64,000 nt of DNA from Caulobacter sp. CCH9-E1 (lineage in GTDB: Bacteria; Pseudomonadota; Alphaproteobacteria; Caulobacterales; Caulobacteraceae): the NCBI RefSeq assembly GCF_001556515.1, contig NZ_LSJA01000073.1, positions 21,583 to 85,582 on the forward strand. Direction: 5' to 3'. The notes beneath the pieces are model-generated. The model made no database searches. It had not been told where the DNA came from and saw only the letters and a list, made by a program, of their open reading frames with translations. Position 1 is the first letter of the stretch; each line of letters opens with the position of its first letter. Below, in pieces: positions 25,665-34,140 of the stretch. Both the position numbers and the translations under genes were made by a program.

Positions 25665-26234
25665 ATGACAACGCTCGACACCGTCGAAACCTTGGCGAAT
25701 GAAATCCGGGACATCTACCTGGGCAACGCCCAGCGTCCCTATGGCCTTTACGGCATCAATCAGCTGCAGCACGCGCTGCAGTCGGCCGCCCACGCCGAGG
25801 CCCAGGCCTTGCCGTCATCCCTGGTGATGGCCTGCCTGCTGCACGACGTCGGCCACATGATCCACGACCTGGGCGAAGCGCCTGCGGAAGAGGGCGTGGA
25901 CGACCTGCACGAGGCCCTCGGCGCCGACTGGACGGCGGCGCGTTTTCCGCGCACCGTCAGCGAGCCCATCCGCCTGCACGTCGCCGCCAAGCGCTATCTT
26001 TGCAGCGTCGAACCTGGCTACCAGGATGGCCTTTCGAAAGATTCCCGCATCTCCCTGGCGCTGCAGGGCGGCGCGATGGACAGCGCCGAACAACAGGCCT
26101 TCCTGCAAGAACCCTTCTTCGACCAGGCCGTCGCGCTTAGGCGCATTGACGAGTTGGCCAAGGACAAGGACGCCGTCACCGACAGCCTCGACGATTTCCT
26201 GCAACGCCACCTCGCTGCGGCGCTACAGCCTTAG
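25665..26234 (+). CDS. HD-domain mixed-valent diiron oxygenase, PhnZ/TmpB-like
   Basis: This 189-residue HD-domain protein matches the phosphonate-cleaving oxygenases PhnZ and TmpB through its length. Compared with PhnZ as I recall it, candidate metal ligands are His36 (NQLQHALQ), His60-Asp61 (LLHDVGH), His82 (LHEALGADW), His105 (LHVAAKRYL, with substrate-type Lys109) and Asp162 (RRIDELAKD). The LALQGGAMD segment also fits. The gate Tyr is kept (Tyr26), but the position of PhnZ Glu27 is Tyr29. PhnZ oxidatively splits 1-hydroxy-2-aminoethylphosphonate to glycine and phosphate; TmpB does so for the trimethylammonio analogue. The hydroxylating partner (PhnY/TmpA) is not in this window. Family is fairly certain; substrate is inference. 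Confidence 0.82.
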   Translation: MTTLDTVETLANEIRDIYLGNAQRPYGLYGINQLQHALQSAAHAEAQALPSSLVMACLLHDVGHMIHDLGEAPAEEGVDDLHEALGADWTAARFPRTVSEPIRLHVAAKRYLCSVEPGYQDGLSKDSRISLALQGGAMDSAEQQAFLQEPFFDQAVALRRIDELAKDKDAVTDSLDDFLQRHLAAALQP

Positions 26235-26352
26235 GCGCCACCGCCTGATCGTCACATGATTATAGAAATAGTGGATTAGAACTACGAAGCCATAATTGCA
26301 GATTATTCAGATGGAGGACGGCAGTCCCCATCGACCGCCGAACGAGGGCGCC

Positions 26353-28488
26353 ATGACCGCTGACCGCCGCCACTTCCTCAAGGCGCTGGGCGCCGCCGGC
26401 CTCAGCGCCGCCACGCTAGCGACTCTGGAAAAGGCCATGGCCACCCCGGCCAATAACCGCACCGGGACGATCATGGACGTCGAGCACGTGGTGATCCTGA
26501 TGCAGGAGAACCGCGCCTTCGACCACTATTTCGGCAGCTTCCCCGGCGTGCGCGGCCTGGGCGATCCGCGGCCTCTGCGGCTTCGCAACGGCCATACCGT
26601 CTGGCGTCAGCCCAGCGACCAGCACCCGGACGGCTACGTCCAGCCCTACTGGGCCGATTCAAAGACCGCCAACGCCTATGTGGTCGACGGCGCCGATCAG
26701 GGTCACAGCGCCGCGACGATCATCGTCAATGGCGGGCGCTTCGATCAGTGGGGCGTTTCCCGGCAGCTGCAGCACCGGATGACCTACTACAAGGCCTCGG
26801 ACCTGCCCTACTACCACGCCCTGGCCTCGACCTTCACGATCCTCGACGCCTACCACTGCTCGACCCTGACCCAGACCTATCCCAACCGCCTGCATCTTTG
26901 GACCGGCTGCAACGGCGGCGGGCGCGTGGCCGGCGATCCGGTGATGAGCAACTACGGCGAGGACGAGACCCCTTCGGCCGACATGGCCACCGATCAGCCG
27001 ATCAAGGCCTATGAGTGGACGACCTACGCCGAGCGTCTGGAAGCGGCGGGCGTAAGCTGGAAGGTCTATCAAGAGTACGACAATTTCGGCGACAACATCC
27101 TGTCGGTGTTCAAGCCCTTCCGTCCCTGCGACAAGGATTCCAACCTCTATAAGCGCGGCCGTTCATGGGTGTCAGAGCACAAGGAAGGCCCTGACCGAAC
27201 CCGCTCCGACGGCAAGCAGCTCGTCGAAGCCTTCCGCGCCGATATCGCCGCCGGACGCCTGCCGCAGGTGTCGTGGATCGTCACGGCGGCGGCGCTTTCC
27301 GAACACCCCCGCTGGACGCCGGCGGACGGCGAGAACCTGACCGCCAAGCTGATCGAGGCCCTCGTCGATCATCCCGAAGTCTTCTCCAAGACCGTCTTCA
27401 TTCTCAACTATGACGAGGCCGGCGGCCTGTTCGATCATATGCTGCCGCCCATGCCCGCAGCGGACGAGACGCGCGGCTACAGCGGCGTCAGCGTGGCGGG
27501 CGAATTCAAGGACTACGACAAGCACCCTCACCCCGGCGTCCGCGGCCTGCAACCGCTGGGCCTGGGCATCCGCGTGCCGGCCATCGTCGTGTCTCCCTGG
27601 AGCCGTGGCGGCTATGTCTGCTCGCAGGTGTTCGACCACACCTCGACCCTGAAGTTCCTGGAAAAGCGCTTCGGCGTGCAGGAGCCGAACATTTCAGACT
27701 GGCGGCGCGCGGTGTCGGGCGATCTGACCTCGTGTTTCGATTTCAAGACGCCAAACGCGCGGGGCGTCGACCTGCCGTCCACCGACGACTACACGCAGCG
27801 CCTGGCTCACGCCGCCCGCCAGCCCGCCCTGAAAATCCCCGCGGTTCAGACGCCCGCCGAGCAGCCTCGCGTACAAAGGCCGTCGCGACCTCTGCCCTAT
27901 CGTCTGGGGGCGGACCTGCGCCCCGACGGAGAAGACCTGCTGATCGAGCTTGCCAACACCGGCGGTCAGGCGGCGGTCTTCACCATCCACGACTACGCGC
28001 CCTACGGCCTGAGCTCGCCCTGGCACTACACCCTGGTCGCGGGCGAACGCCACACGGCGGCGCATTGGAATAACAAGGACAAGGAAGCCTATGATCTGGC
28101 CGTCCACGGCCCCAACGGCTTCCACCGCCATTTCCGCGGCCGCCCGTCCAAGAACGGCTATGTCCGGGTCGCTCTGCGCGAAGACCCGGCCGCCGGAAAG
28201 GTCGTTCTGAGCCTGCGCAACGACACCTCGGTCGAGGCGACGCTCACCCTTGGCGTCGATCCGCGTTATCCCGTCGCTCCGGGCGTCCCGCGTCAGCAGA
28301 CGATCGCCTTGAAGCCAAGCGAGCAGCGTGAGATCGGCCTCGATCTGGCCGCCAGCGACCTGTGGTACGATTTCACTCTGACCGACACTGCGAACGCCGA
28401 CAGCCTGTGGCGCTATGCCGGGCGTGTCGAAACCGGCAGACCGGGCCGCACCGATCCGGGCATAGGACCGATGGTGCTGACTCTGTAG
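26353..28488 (+). CDS. phosphocholine-type phospholipase C, Tat-exported
   Basis: The ATG at 26353 has GAGG six bases upstream and gives 711 residues. The N-terminus DRRHFLKALGAAGLSAATLA is a twin-arginine signal with the RRxFLK core. The catalytic domain belongs to the PLC/acid phosphatase (AcpA) superfamily: VEHVVILMQENRAFDHYFGSFPGVRG, CSTLTQTYPNRLHLWTG, FILNYDEAGGLFDHMLPP and VVSPWSRGGYVCSQVFDHTSTLKFLE. Two C-terminal DUF756-type beta domains follow (about 505-700), as in bacterial phosphocholine-specific phospholipases. It would remove a phosphocholine-like headgroup from phosphatidylcholine or sphingomyelin, possibly also from phosphonolipids. It is the third gene after LysR and the PhnZ/TmpB-like oxygenase. 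Confidence 0.93.
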   Translation: MTADRRHFLKALGAAGLSAATLATLEKAMATPANNRTGTIMDVEHVVILMQENRAFDHYFGSFPGVRGLGDPRPLRLRNGHTVWRQPSDQHPDGYVQPYWADSKTANAYVVDGADQGHSAATIIVNGGRFDQWGVSRQLQHRMTYYKASDLPYYHALASTFTILDAYHCSTLTQTYPNRLHLWTGCNGGGRVAGDPVMSNYGEDETPSADMATDQPIKAYEWTTYAERLEAAGVSWKVYQEYDNFGDNILSVFKPFRPCDKDSNLYKRGRSWVSEHKEGPDRTRSDGKQLVEAFRADIAAGRLPQVSWIVTAAALSEHPRWTPADGENLTAKLIEALVDHPEVFSKTVFILNYDEAGGLFDHMLPPMPAADETRGYSGVSVAGEFKDYDKHPHPGVRGLQPLGLGIRVPAIVVSPWSRGGYVCSQVFDHTSTLKFLEKRFGVQEPNISDWRRAVSGDLTSCFDFKTPNARGVDLPSTDDYTQRLAHAARQPALKIPAVQTPAEQPRVQRPSRPLPYRLGADLRPDGEDLLIELANTGGQAAVFTIHDYAPYGLSSPWHYTLVAGERHTAAHWNNKDKEAYDLAVHGPNGFHRHFRGRPSKNGYVRVALREDPAAGKVVLSLRNDTSVEATLTLGVDPRYPVAPGVPRQQTIALKPSEQREIGLDLAASDLWYDFTLTDTANADSLWRYAGRVETGRPGRTDPGIGPMVLTL

Positions 28489-28651
28489 TCGGGAGAAACA
28501 TGGCGGAACGGCCAGAGCGCCCGCATCCCGCTCTCGGAAGATGCAAGGCCGGCCATTCTGCAATCGAGTCTTGGAGTTCACGATATTCTTGTGGGCGTAC
28601 AAATCCGTGCACGCCGACTTGCGTTCCTCCGCTCGGATAGCGGCGTCGCCC

Positions 28652-29842
28652 CTAGAGAGAAGCGCCGCAACGGCGTCCATTTCCGAGCTCGGGAAGCCGT
28701 GGTTGTCCGGGCGCCTCTCCGGCGGCCTTGCCCTTGCGGAGACGCCAACGGAGAACGCCCACGATGAGCAGGTGGCTCGGCGCGAGGCCGGCCAGCAGGG
28801 CCAGCAAGCGCCCTGGCAAGCCGCCCGCGGAGCCGTCATGCAGCGGATGGAGCCAGTTCAGCAGTTGGTCATGCGGATTGGCCTCGCGCGCGTTGGTGAT
28901 CGCGAGCACGCGACCGCTGTCGGCGGCCACCCAGACGAAGCTGTGGGGGAAACGGGCGCTGGGGTCTCCGTTCGCCCGCATCCGCAAACGATAGGCGCCG
29001 TGATCGACGGCGGGCGTCTCGATCCAGACAAGCCTCGCGCCCGGCAGGGCTTGGCGCGCAGCCGCGGCGGCGCGATCAACGCTGATCCGGGTTTCCGGTC
29101 TGAAGGGTGTGGAAGCGCTGATCGCGGGCGAGGCCGAGGCGGCGCCAAGAGCGGGCGTCAGGACCGCGGCGGATTCCTTGGGCATCGCCAGCAAGATCCC
29201 CGTCGCCGTCAGCAGAACCAACAGGCCCAGCGAGGCCAGGCCGACGACCTTGTGAGCATCGTACAGCTTCCGGATCGGGGACGCGTTGCGTTTGACGCGA
29301 AGCGCCTTGCCCAGGGCGCCGGGGCGCGGCCACCAGGCCACGAGGCCGCTGATCAGCAACAGCAGCATCGCGATCCCGGACCAGCCGAGGATTTTCGCCC
29401 CGGTCGACTGCAAAAGCAGCCGGTGGTGCAGGTCGTAGATCCAGGTGACGGCGTAGTCGCCCCAGTAGTCTCTGCGCAGCACCCGCGCGCCATCCGCGGA
29501 AAACCACACCATCATCGGCGCGAAGTCCCGCCCGGCGCGTTCGCGCGGCGCGTAATAGCGCGCGGGAATGTCCCCGCCCCGGTCCGTCACCTCGAAGCGC
29601 CAGGGTCCCGTCTTGTCAGGATAGGTCGCCCGCGCCGTCTCTAGAACGTGCTCCCAGCAGGGGGGCGCGGCGCGTCCCGACAGCTTGATCTCCGGGTGAA
29701 GGGCGTCGTCGAGGTCGACATAGAACACCAGGATCGAACCGGTGACGCCGATCAGAGCAAACAGCGCGCCGAGCGACAGACCCAGCCAAAGGTGGATCTG
29801 CCGCGCGAGCGCGCGCACCGAGATTGTCGCGCGCGCCGCCAT
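28652..29842 (-). CDS. PepSY-associated transmembrane protein
   Basis: This 396-residue inner-membrane protein opens with QIHLWLGLSLGALFALIGVTGSILVFYVDLDDALHP, the PepSY-TM entry helix. A DYAVTWIYDLHHRLLL segment, helices at about GWSGIAMLLLLISGLVAWW and VGLASLGLLVLLTATGILLAM, a second PepSY-like region and a final helix (LLALLAGLAPSHLLIVGVLRW) follow. It starts 2 bp after the receptor stop. As a partner of a metal-type TBDR it could reduce or handle the imported metal complex. It repeats the TBDR-PepSY pairing found at 1-3366, with only family-level similarity. Confidence 0.88.
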   Translation of the reverse strand: MAARATISVRALARQIHLWLGLSLGALFALIGVTGSILVFYVDLDDALHPEIKLSGRAAPPCWEHVLETARATYPDKTGPWRFEVTDRGGDIPARYYAPRERAGRDFAPMMVWFSADGARVLRRDYWGDYAVTWIYDLHHRLLLQSTGAKILGWSGIAMLLLLISGLVAWWPRPGALGKALRVKRNASPIRKLYDAHKVVGLASLGLLVLLTATGILLAMPKESAAVLTPALGAASASPAISASTPFRPETRISVDRAAAAARQALPGARLVWIETPAVDHGAYRLRMRANGDPSARFPHSFVWVAADSGRVLAITNAREANPHDQLLNWLHPLHDGSAGGLPGRLLALLAGLAPSHLLIVGVLRWRLRKGKAAGEAPGQPRLPELGNGRRCGASL

Positions 29843-29844
29843 GC

Positions 29845-31911
29845 TCAGTATCGGACGCGGGCCGAGACGTAGGCCGCGCGACCCTCTCCGGGGCTATGCA
29901 GGGTCTGGGCGCCGTCCCACCAGACGTATTCGCGATCGGCGCCGGTCAGGTTCTTGAGCTGGAGCCGCAATTCCAGGCGCGGACTGACGCGATAGGCCGC
30001 GTCGAGATCGACCGAGACATAGTCGCCAAAGCGGCCATGGTCGTTGCTGGTCGTCAGCTCGTAGGCGCTTTGACCCGAGACCGACGCCGACAGGGTCAGG
30101 CTCTGGCTCGCCTTCAGGTCGACGCCGCCGGAGAACATCCGCTCCGGAACGTGGTCGATCCTGTTGCCAACGAGATTGGGCGTGGCGGGATCCGGGGTCT
30201 TGATCCGCGCGCGCTGCCAGGCTGCGGCGCCCCAGATCGCCAGACGCGAGCCCAGCTTGGCGTCCACCTGCAGGTCCACGCCCTCGCGCTTGGTGGCGCC
30301 CAGGTTGTCGAAGTCGCCGCCGGGGTCGTTCAACTTGCGCTTCAACTCACCAGTCGCCGTCTGCCCCCAGACCGCCAGGCGAGCGGTGAAGGCGTCGGTC
30401 GGCGCGTAGCGGACGCCGGCTTCCCACCCCTCGTTGATCGACGGCTTCAGATCGGTCGTCCGAGGGGGGATCAGATAGGCGCCCGAGCCCACGCCGATCT
30501 GGAAGCTCTTGCCCCAGTTGCCGTAGACCGTGACCCCCTCGGCGGGGCGCACGGCCAGGCTGAACTTCGGCTGCTGGATGGCGCCGTAGTCGTTCACCGG
30601 CGAGGCCTTGCCGTTCATTCGATTGAGGAAGCGGCCATCGACCCAGTCGATCCGCCAGGCCGGAGTCAGGGTCAGCCAGGGGGTGGGCTCGATGACGCTT
30701 TGCACGTAGATCCCGCCGACCGTGAGGTCGAACTTCTGGTCGCGGGTCTGAGTGGTGACGACCCGCTCGACGGTGTTGTAGCGCAGCGAGATGTTGTCCT
30801 GCCGCTGGACGTCGCCGCCGACTTCGAACACCAGGCGCGACAGGGCCGCCACTTGGGGCTCGTAGCGAAGCGCGGTCATCGCGCCCCAGTGATCCTCGTC
30901 AGCGTAGCGGCGCTGCTGGCTGGCGCCGACCGAATACTTCACATAGCGGTCGTCGCGCAGCGTGTTCAGATACAGCGAGTTCGACCACGACAGGGCGGCC
31001 GTCGGCGTCCAGTCGAGGTGCAGGCTGTACTGCCCCATGGTCCGCTTGTCGCCGTCGGTGCGGTTGTAGGCGTTGGTCGAGCGCGGCGCGGCGGTCGCCT
31101 GGGCTTGGGTCAGATAGCCGGGCTCGTCGGCGTTGCCCTTGTAGTAGCGGGCGATCAGCCCCGCGCGCAGGGCGTCGCTGGGTTGATAGAACCACTTGCC
31201 CGCCAGGCTCAGGCGATCCAGCGCGCCGTGGTCGCGATAGCCGTCGGCCTGGCGATAGGCGACGAGATAGTTCTGGCTGACGTCGCCGCGCTCGTAGCCG
31301 GCCGAGACCTGGCCGTCATAGGTGGCGTAGGCGCCGGCCAGGACCTTGGCGTCAAGATAGGTCCCGCCGACGCGGGTCAGGATGTTGGCCGAGCCGGCGA
31401 TGGCGTGCAGGCCATAGCGGGGATCGCTGGCCCCGCGCACCACCTCGACCCCGGCGATGTCCAGCGGGAAGACCATGTCGAGATACGGCATGTTGCCGTC
31501 ATTGCCATTGGACGGCGCGCCGTCGATCAGCAGCTTGACCGCGTTGATCTCGCCTTCGCCGTTGAAGCCGCGGAACGAGAACTTGCCGCTGGTGGTCCCC
31601 TGGTTGAAGTCGGTGACCAGGACGCCGGGCATCTTGCCGATCAGCTCCCAGGCGTAGTCGACATTGGCGGCCTGAGCGACGTCGCCGCCGAGGCGGTCGA
31701 CCGAGGTCAGCAGCGTCTTGGCCGAGCCGGCCGCGCCGGCGGCGGTGATCAGCACTTCGCCGACGGTGAAGGACACGCCGTCACGCGTGTTGGCGGCGTC
31801 CTCGGCGACTGGGGAAGCAGGCGGGGATGGCGCGGAGGCCGTAGTTTCGGCCAGGGCGGGCGTGGCCAACAGCAGGGCGGCGGCGCTGAGAAGCGTAAGG
31901 CGGAGAGACAT
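29845..31911 (-). CDS. TonB-dependent receptor, probably metal-related
   Basis: This 688-residue receptor has a signal peptide ending ATPALA and a TonB-box-like VGEVLITAAGAAG. The plug (LIGKMPGVLVTDFNQGTTSGKFSFRGF to RGASDPRYGLHAIAGSANI) is followed by a barrel with C-terminus AAYVSARVRY. The next gene downstream is a PepSY protein, and a DUF2946 protein lies 114 bp upstream on the same strand. DUF2946 and PepSY genes commonly accompany receptors for copper or iron. The locus directly precedes an NO/denitrification island containing the copper proteins NirK and pseudoazurin, so copper is an attractive ligand, but nothing in the sequence proves it. Confidence 0.88.
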   Translation of the reverse strand: MSLRLTLLSAAALLLATPALAETTASAPSPPASPVAEDAANTRDGVSFTVGEVLITAAGAAGSAKTLLTSVDRLGGDVAQAANVDYAWELIGKMPGVLVTDFNQGTTSGKFSFRGFNGEGEINAVKLLIDGAPSNGNDGNMPYLDMVFPLDIAGVEVVRGASDPRYGLHAIAGSANILTRVGGTYLDAKVLAGAYATYDGQVSAGYERGDVSQNYLVAYRQADGYRDHGALDRLSLAGKWFYQPSDALRAGLIARYYKGNADEPGYLTQAQATAAPRSTNAYNRTDGDKRTMGQYSLHLDWTPTAALSWSNSLYLNTLRDDRYVKYSVGASQQRRYADEDHWGAMTALRYEPQVAALSRLVFEVGGDVQRQDNISLRYNTVERVVTTQTRDQKFDLTVGGIYVQSVIEPTPWLTLTPAWRIDWVDGRFLNRMNGKASPVNDYGAIQQPKFSLAVRPAEGVTVYGNWGKSFQIGVGSGAYLIPPRTTDLKPSINEGWEAGVRYAPTDAFTARLAVWGQTATGELKRKLNDPGGDFDNLGATKREGVDLQVDAKLGSRLAIWGAAAWQRARIKTPDPATPNLVGNRIDHVPERMFSGGVDLKASQSLTLSASVSGQSAYELTTSNDHGRFGDYVSVDLDAAYRVSPRLELRLQLKNLTGADREYVWWDGAQTLHSPGEGRAAYVSARVRY

Positions 31912-32025
31912 GGAAGCGAGCCTTGTCGTATTGATCTGCGTCTAGTCTGGACAGGCGCGCGCGCTCGTCTTTGCCCGTGGACAAGTAGACGGCGCGGGCG
32001 CGCGAATGGCCTCGGAGGAGGTCGG

Positions 32026-32448
32026 TCAGATCAGAAAGACAGGCGGCCCCGTGGGGGGCGGAGGCGGCGCGGCGAGGCCGCGTCCAGGCGCGGTCGCCGG
32101 AGACGCTGGGATAGGAAGGACGACATAGCGAACCGCGCCGGCCCCCGCGACGACGAACAGGCTGGGCGGCGGAGCTCCGGCGGCTTGGACGGCGAAGGGG
32201 CAGGGAGCGTCATGGACGGACTTGCCGCCGTGGTCCTCGCCCCGCCCATGGCCCAGCGCTTCTCCCGGCTGGACGACCTTGGCGCCGTCGCCGGTGCAGA
32301 GCACCAAGGCGAAGGGAAGGCCATTGCGCGGCTGGGCGTCCGGCATGAAGCCGGCGGGGACCATGATCTTGAGCGTGACCGCCAGCATCGCGAGCGCCAG
32401 AAGGGCGTCGCGCTTCAGCTGTTTGGCGATGGGGCTCCAGAGGGTCAC
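32026..32448 (-). CDS. DUF2946 family protein, His-rich
   Basis: This 140-residue protein begins at a GTG and has one N-terminal hydrophobic helix (ALLALAMLAVTLKIMVPAGFMPDA). A polar, His-rich middle (HGRGEDHGGKSVHDAPCPF) and a proline-rich tail follow. These are the usual features of DUF2946 proteins, which tend to sit beside TonB receptors and heavy-metal genes. The His/Cys-rich part could bind a metal in the periplasm. It is encoded directly upstream of the receptor at 29845. Confidence 0.75.
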   Translation of the reverse strand: MTLWSPIAKQLKRDALLALAMLAVTLKIMVPAGFMPDAQPRNGLPFALVLCTGDGAKVVQPGEALGHGRGEDHGGKSVHDAPCPFAVQAAGAPPPSLFVVAGAGAVRYVVLPIPASPATAPGRGLAAPPPPPTGPPVFLI

Positions 32449-32514
32449 GGCGGCGCTTTAGGGCAAATGCGGCGGCGTGTCTTCTACGGGGGTGGTCCTT
32501 AAGGGCTCGGGCCC

Positions 32515-33687
32515 TCAGGCGTGGCCGGGACGCGGTCCGACGAGCATGGGGCCATAGGCGACCGCGAAACCGCCATAGGCCAGGGTCCAGCACAAGGCGG
32601 CCAGCGTCAGAAGGCCGGCCTGATACTCGGGGATGAAAGCGGCGGTCACACGCAGCAGGGCGGCCAGATTGATCGCGATGAAGATCGCCACGGTGGCCTG
32701 GTCGGCGCTCAGCGGCCGGCCGGTGTGGCCTCGGCTGGCGCGGCACATGACCGCCAGGCAGGTGACGCCGATGGCGCCGGCCGACAGGGCGTGGACGCCG
32801 GCCGGACGCGGGACCAGCGGCGACAGGACGCTGGCGCCCAGCAGCAGCAGACCAAGGCCCAACCACCCATAGCTGAGGTGCAGGATCGACAGCAGCGGCT
32901 CGGCCATCGTCCTGTTTCCGCGCCAGCGGGTCAGGCGCGCCAGGTTCACGCCCCCGGCGGCGATCAGCAGCACGCCGGCCACCGCTTGTCCGGGCGCGAC
33001 CGCCCAGCTCAGGGCCGCGACAGCCGCGCTGATCACGGCGATCTTATCGAAGGCTCCGAACGGCGGCGGCAGCTTGGCCTCGCCGCGCTGGCGCAGCCAG
33101 TTCTGGGTGAAGCTGGGCGTGATGCGACCGCCGATCAGGGCCAGCATGGCGGCGGCCGCGGCGAGCGCGATCCGCGTCCCCAGGCCTTGCAGACCAAAGG
33201 CGGCGTCCAGGTGGAAGGCGATGTTTGCGGCGGCCATCAGGGCCGTCAGCAGGCAGATCGGCAGGTTGCGCCAGTTCCTGCCCGACAGCACCTCGCGCCA
33301 GACGACGGCGGCGAAGACGACAAGGAAGGCGGAGTCGATCCAGGCCGCGATCGGGCCGACGAACACCTGGACCAGCATGGCGAGACGCCCCGCCAGCCAC
33401 AGCGACCAGAGCGCCGCCAGCTTCGCGCCGATCACCGGCATGCGCCCGGTCCAGTTGGGAATGGCGGTGGTCAGAAAGCCCGTCAGGATCGCGCCGAGCA
33501 CGCCGAACAGCATCTCGTGGACGTGCCAGTCGAGATGTCCGGCCACCGTCTGGCCGCCGAACAGAGACCCGATCCACAACGGCACGGACAGGGCCGACCA
33601 GATCGCGCCGGACAAGAAGAACGGCCTGAACCCGTAACTGAACAGGGCGGGGCCGGCATAGGCGCGGCGTTGTTGGGCGGTGCTCAT
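32515..33687 (-). CDS. nnrS: NnrS family membrane protein
   Basis: The ATG at 33687 (MSTAQQRRAY) gives 390 residues; a start at 33735 is also open but would overlap the preceding gene. The protein has about 12 helices with NnrS motifs: ALFSYGFRPFFLSGAIWSALSVPLWIGS, WHVHEMLFGVLGAILTGFLTTAIPNWTG, GRITPSFTQNWL and the HALSAGAIG segment. NnrS is a haem- and copper-containing membrane protein that protects cells against nitrosative stress. It forms an operon-like run with the receiver protein and alternative oxidase upstream. Confidence 0.93.
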   Translation of the reverse strand: MSTAQQRRAYAGPALFSYGFRPFFLSGAIWSALSVPLWIGSLFGGQTVAGHLDWHVHEMLFGVLGAILTGFLTTAIPNWTGRMPVIGAKLAALWSLWLAGRLAMLVQVFVGPIAAWIDSAFLVVFAAVVWREVLSGRNWRNLPICLLTALMAAANIAFHLDAAFGLQGLGTRIALAAAAAMLALIGGRITPSFTQNWLRQRGEAKLPPPFGAFDKIAVISAAVAALSWAVAPGQAVAGVLLIAAGGVNLARLTRWRGNRTMAEPLLSILHLSYGWLGLGLLLLGASVLSPLVPRPAGVHALSAGAIGVTCLAVMCRASRGHTGRPLSADQATVAIFIAINLAALLRVTAAFIPEYQAGLLTLAALCWTLAYGGFAVAYGPMLVGPRPGHA

Positions 33688-33700
33688 GGCGAGACTCTGG

Positions 33701-34114
33701 TTAGCGGTCGAGGCTGGGTCGTTGCGCGTCGACAACTCCGCGCAGAGCCGCCTCGAGCGCCTGCAGCAGGGCGTCGCCCATCAGCGGCTTTTCGATCAGC
33801 GTCACCCCTCCCAACCGGACGGCGCGGCGCAAATCCGCGGTGGGGTGGGTCGCGGTCATCAGGATCGCGAGGCCGTCCTTGGCCTGCCGAGCGGCTCTAG
33901 CCAGCGCGAGTCCGGCGATCGCTGGAGGCGCGTGGCCGATGATCACGGCGTCTGCGCCGCCGGCGTGCAGCCGGTTGACGAAGCTTTCGGCGTCGCCGAA
34001 CGGCTCGACGCCGTACCCCTCCAGGCCCAGCGAGAAGCAGAGCGCCTGGCGAACCGCCGTGTCCTGGTCGAGGACCAGGACACGGGGCGCGCGGACGGGA
34101 GGGGCTTGGGACAC
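33701..34114 (-). CDS. degenerate single-domain receiver (pseudo-response regulator)
   Basis: A GTG at 34114 behind AAGAAGGA gives 137 residues forming one receiver domain and no output domain. VLVLDQDTAVRQAL carries the acidic pocket (Asp16, Asp18), and the switch Thr (AILMTATH) and Lys (LIEKPL) are present. The expected phospho-acceptor site in DAVIIGHAPP has Gly60 instead of Asp. It therefore probably acts through protein binding rather than phosphorylation. It lies between the alternative oxidase and NnrS genes and near fixLJ. The Caulobacter FixL inhibitor FixT is also a single-domain receiver, but it binds an Fe-S cluster through several cysteines and this protein has only one (Cys26). 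Confidence 0.8.
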   Translation of the reverse strand: MSQAPPVRAPRVLVLDQDTAVRQALCFSLGLEGYGVEPFGDAESFVNRLHAGGADAVIIGHAPPAIAGLALARAARQAKDGLAILMTATHPTADLRRAVRLGGVTLIEKPLMGDALLQALEAALRGVVDAQRPSLDR

Positions 34115-34140
34115 GATCCTGGTCCTTCTTGACCGCGGGT

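Noticed and set aside
29824-32502. 892-codon plus-strand frame across the TBDR/DUF2946 genes
   Set aside because: Antisense shadow in high-G+C DNA; the minus strand encodes recognisable proteins throughout.
33701-34114. Calling the single-domain receiver FixT
   Set aside because: FixT uses several cysteines for an Fe-S cluster; only one Cys is present here, so homology of function is not supported.
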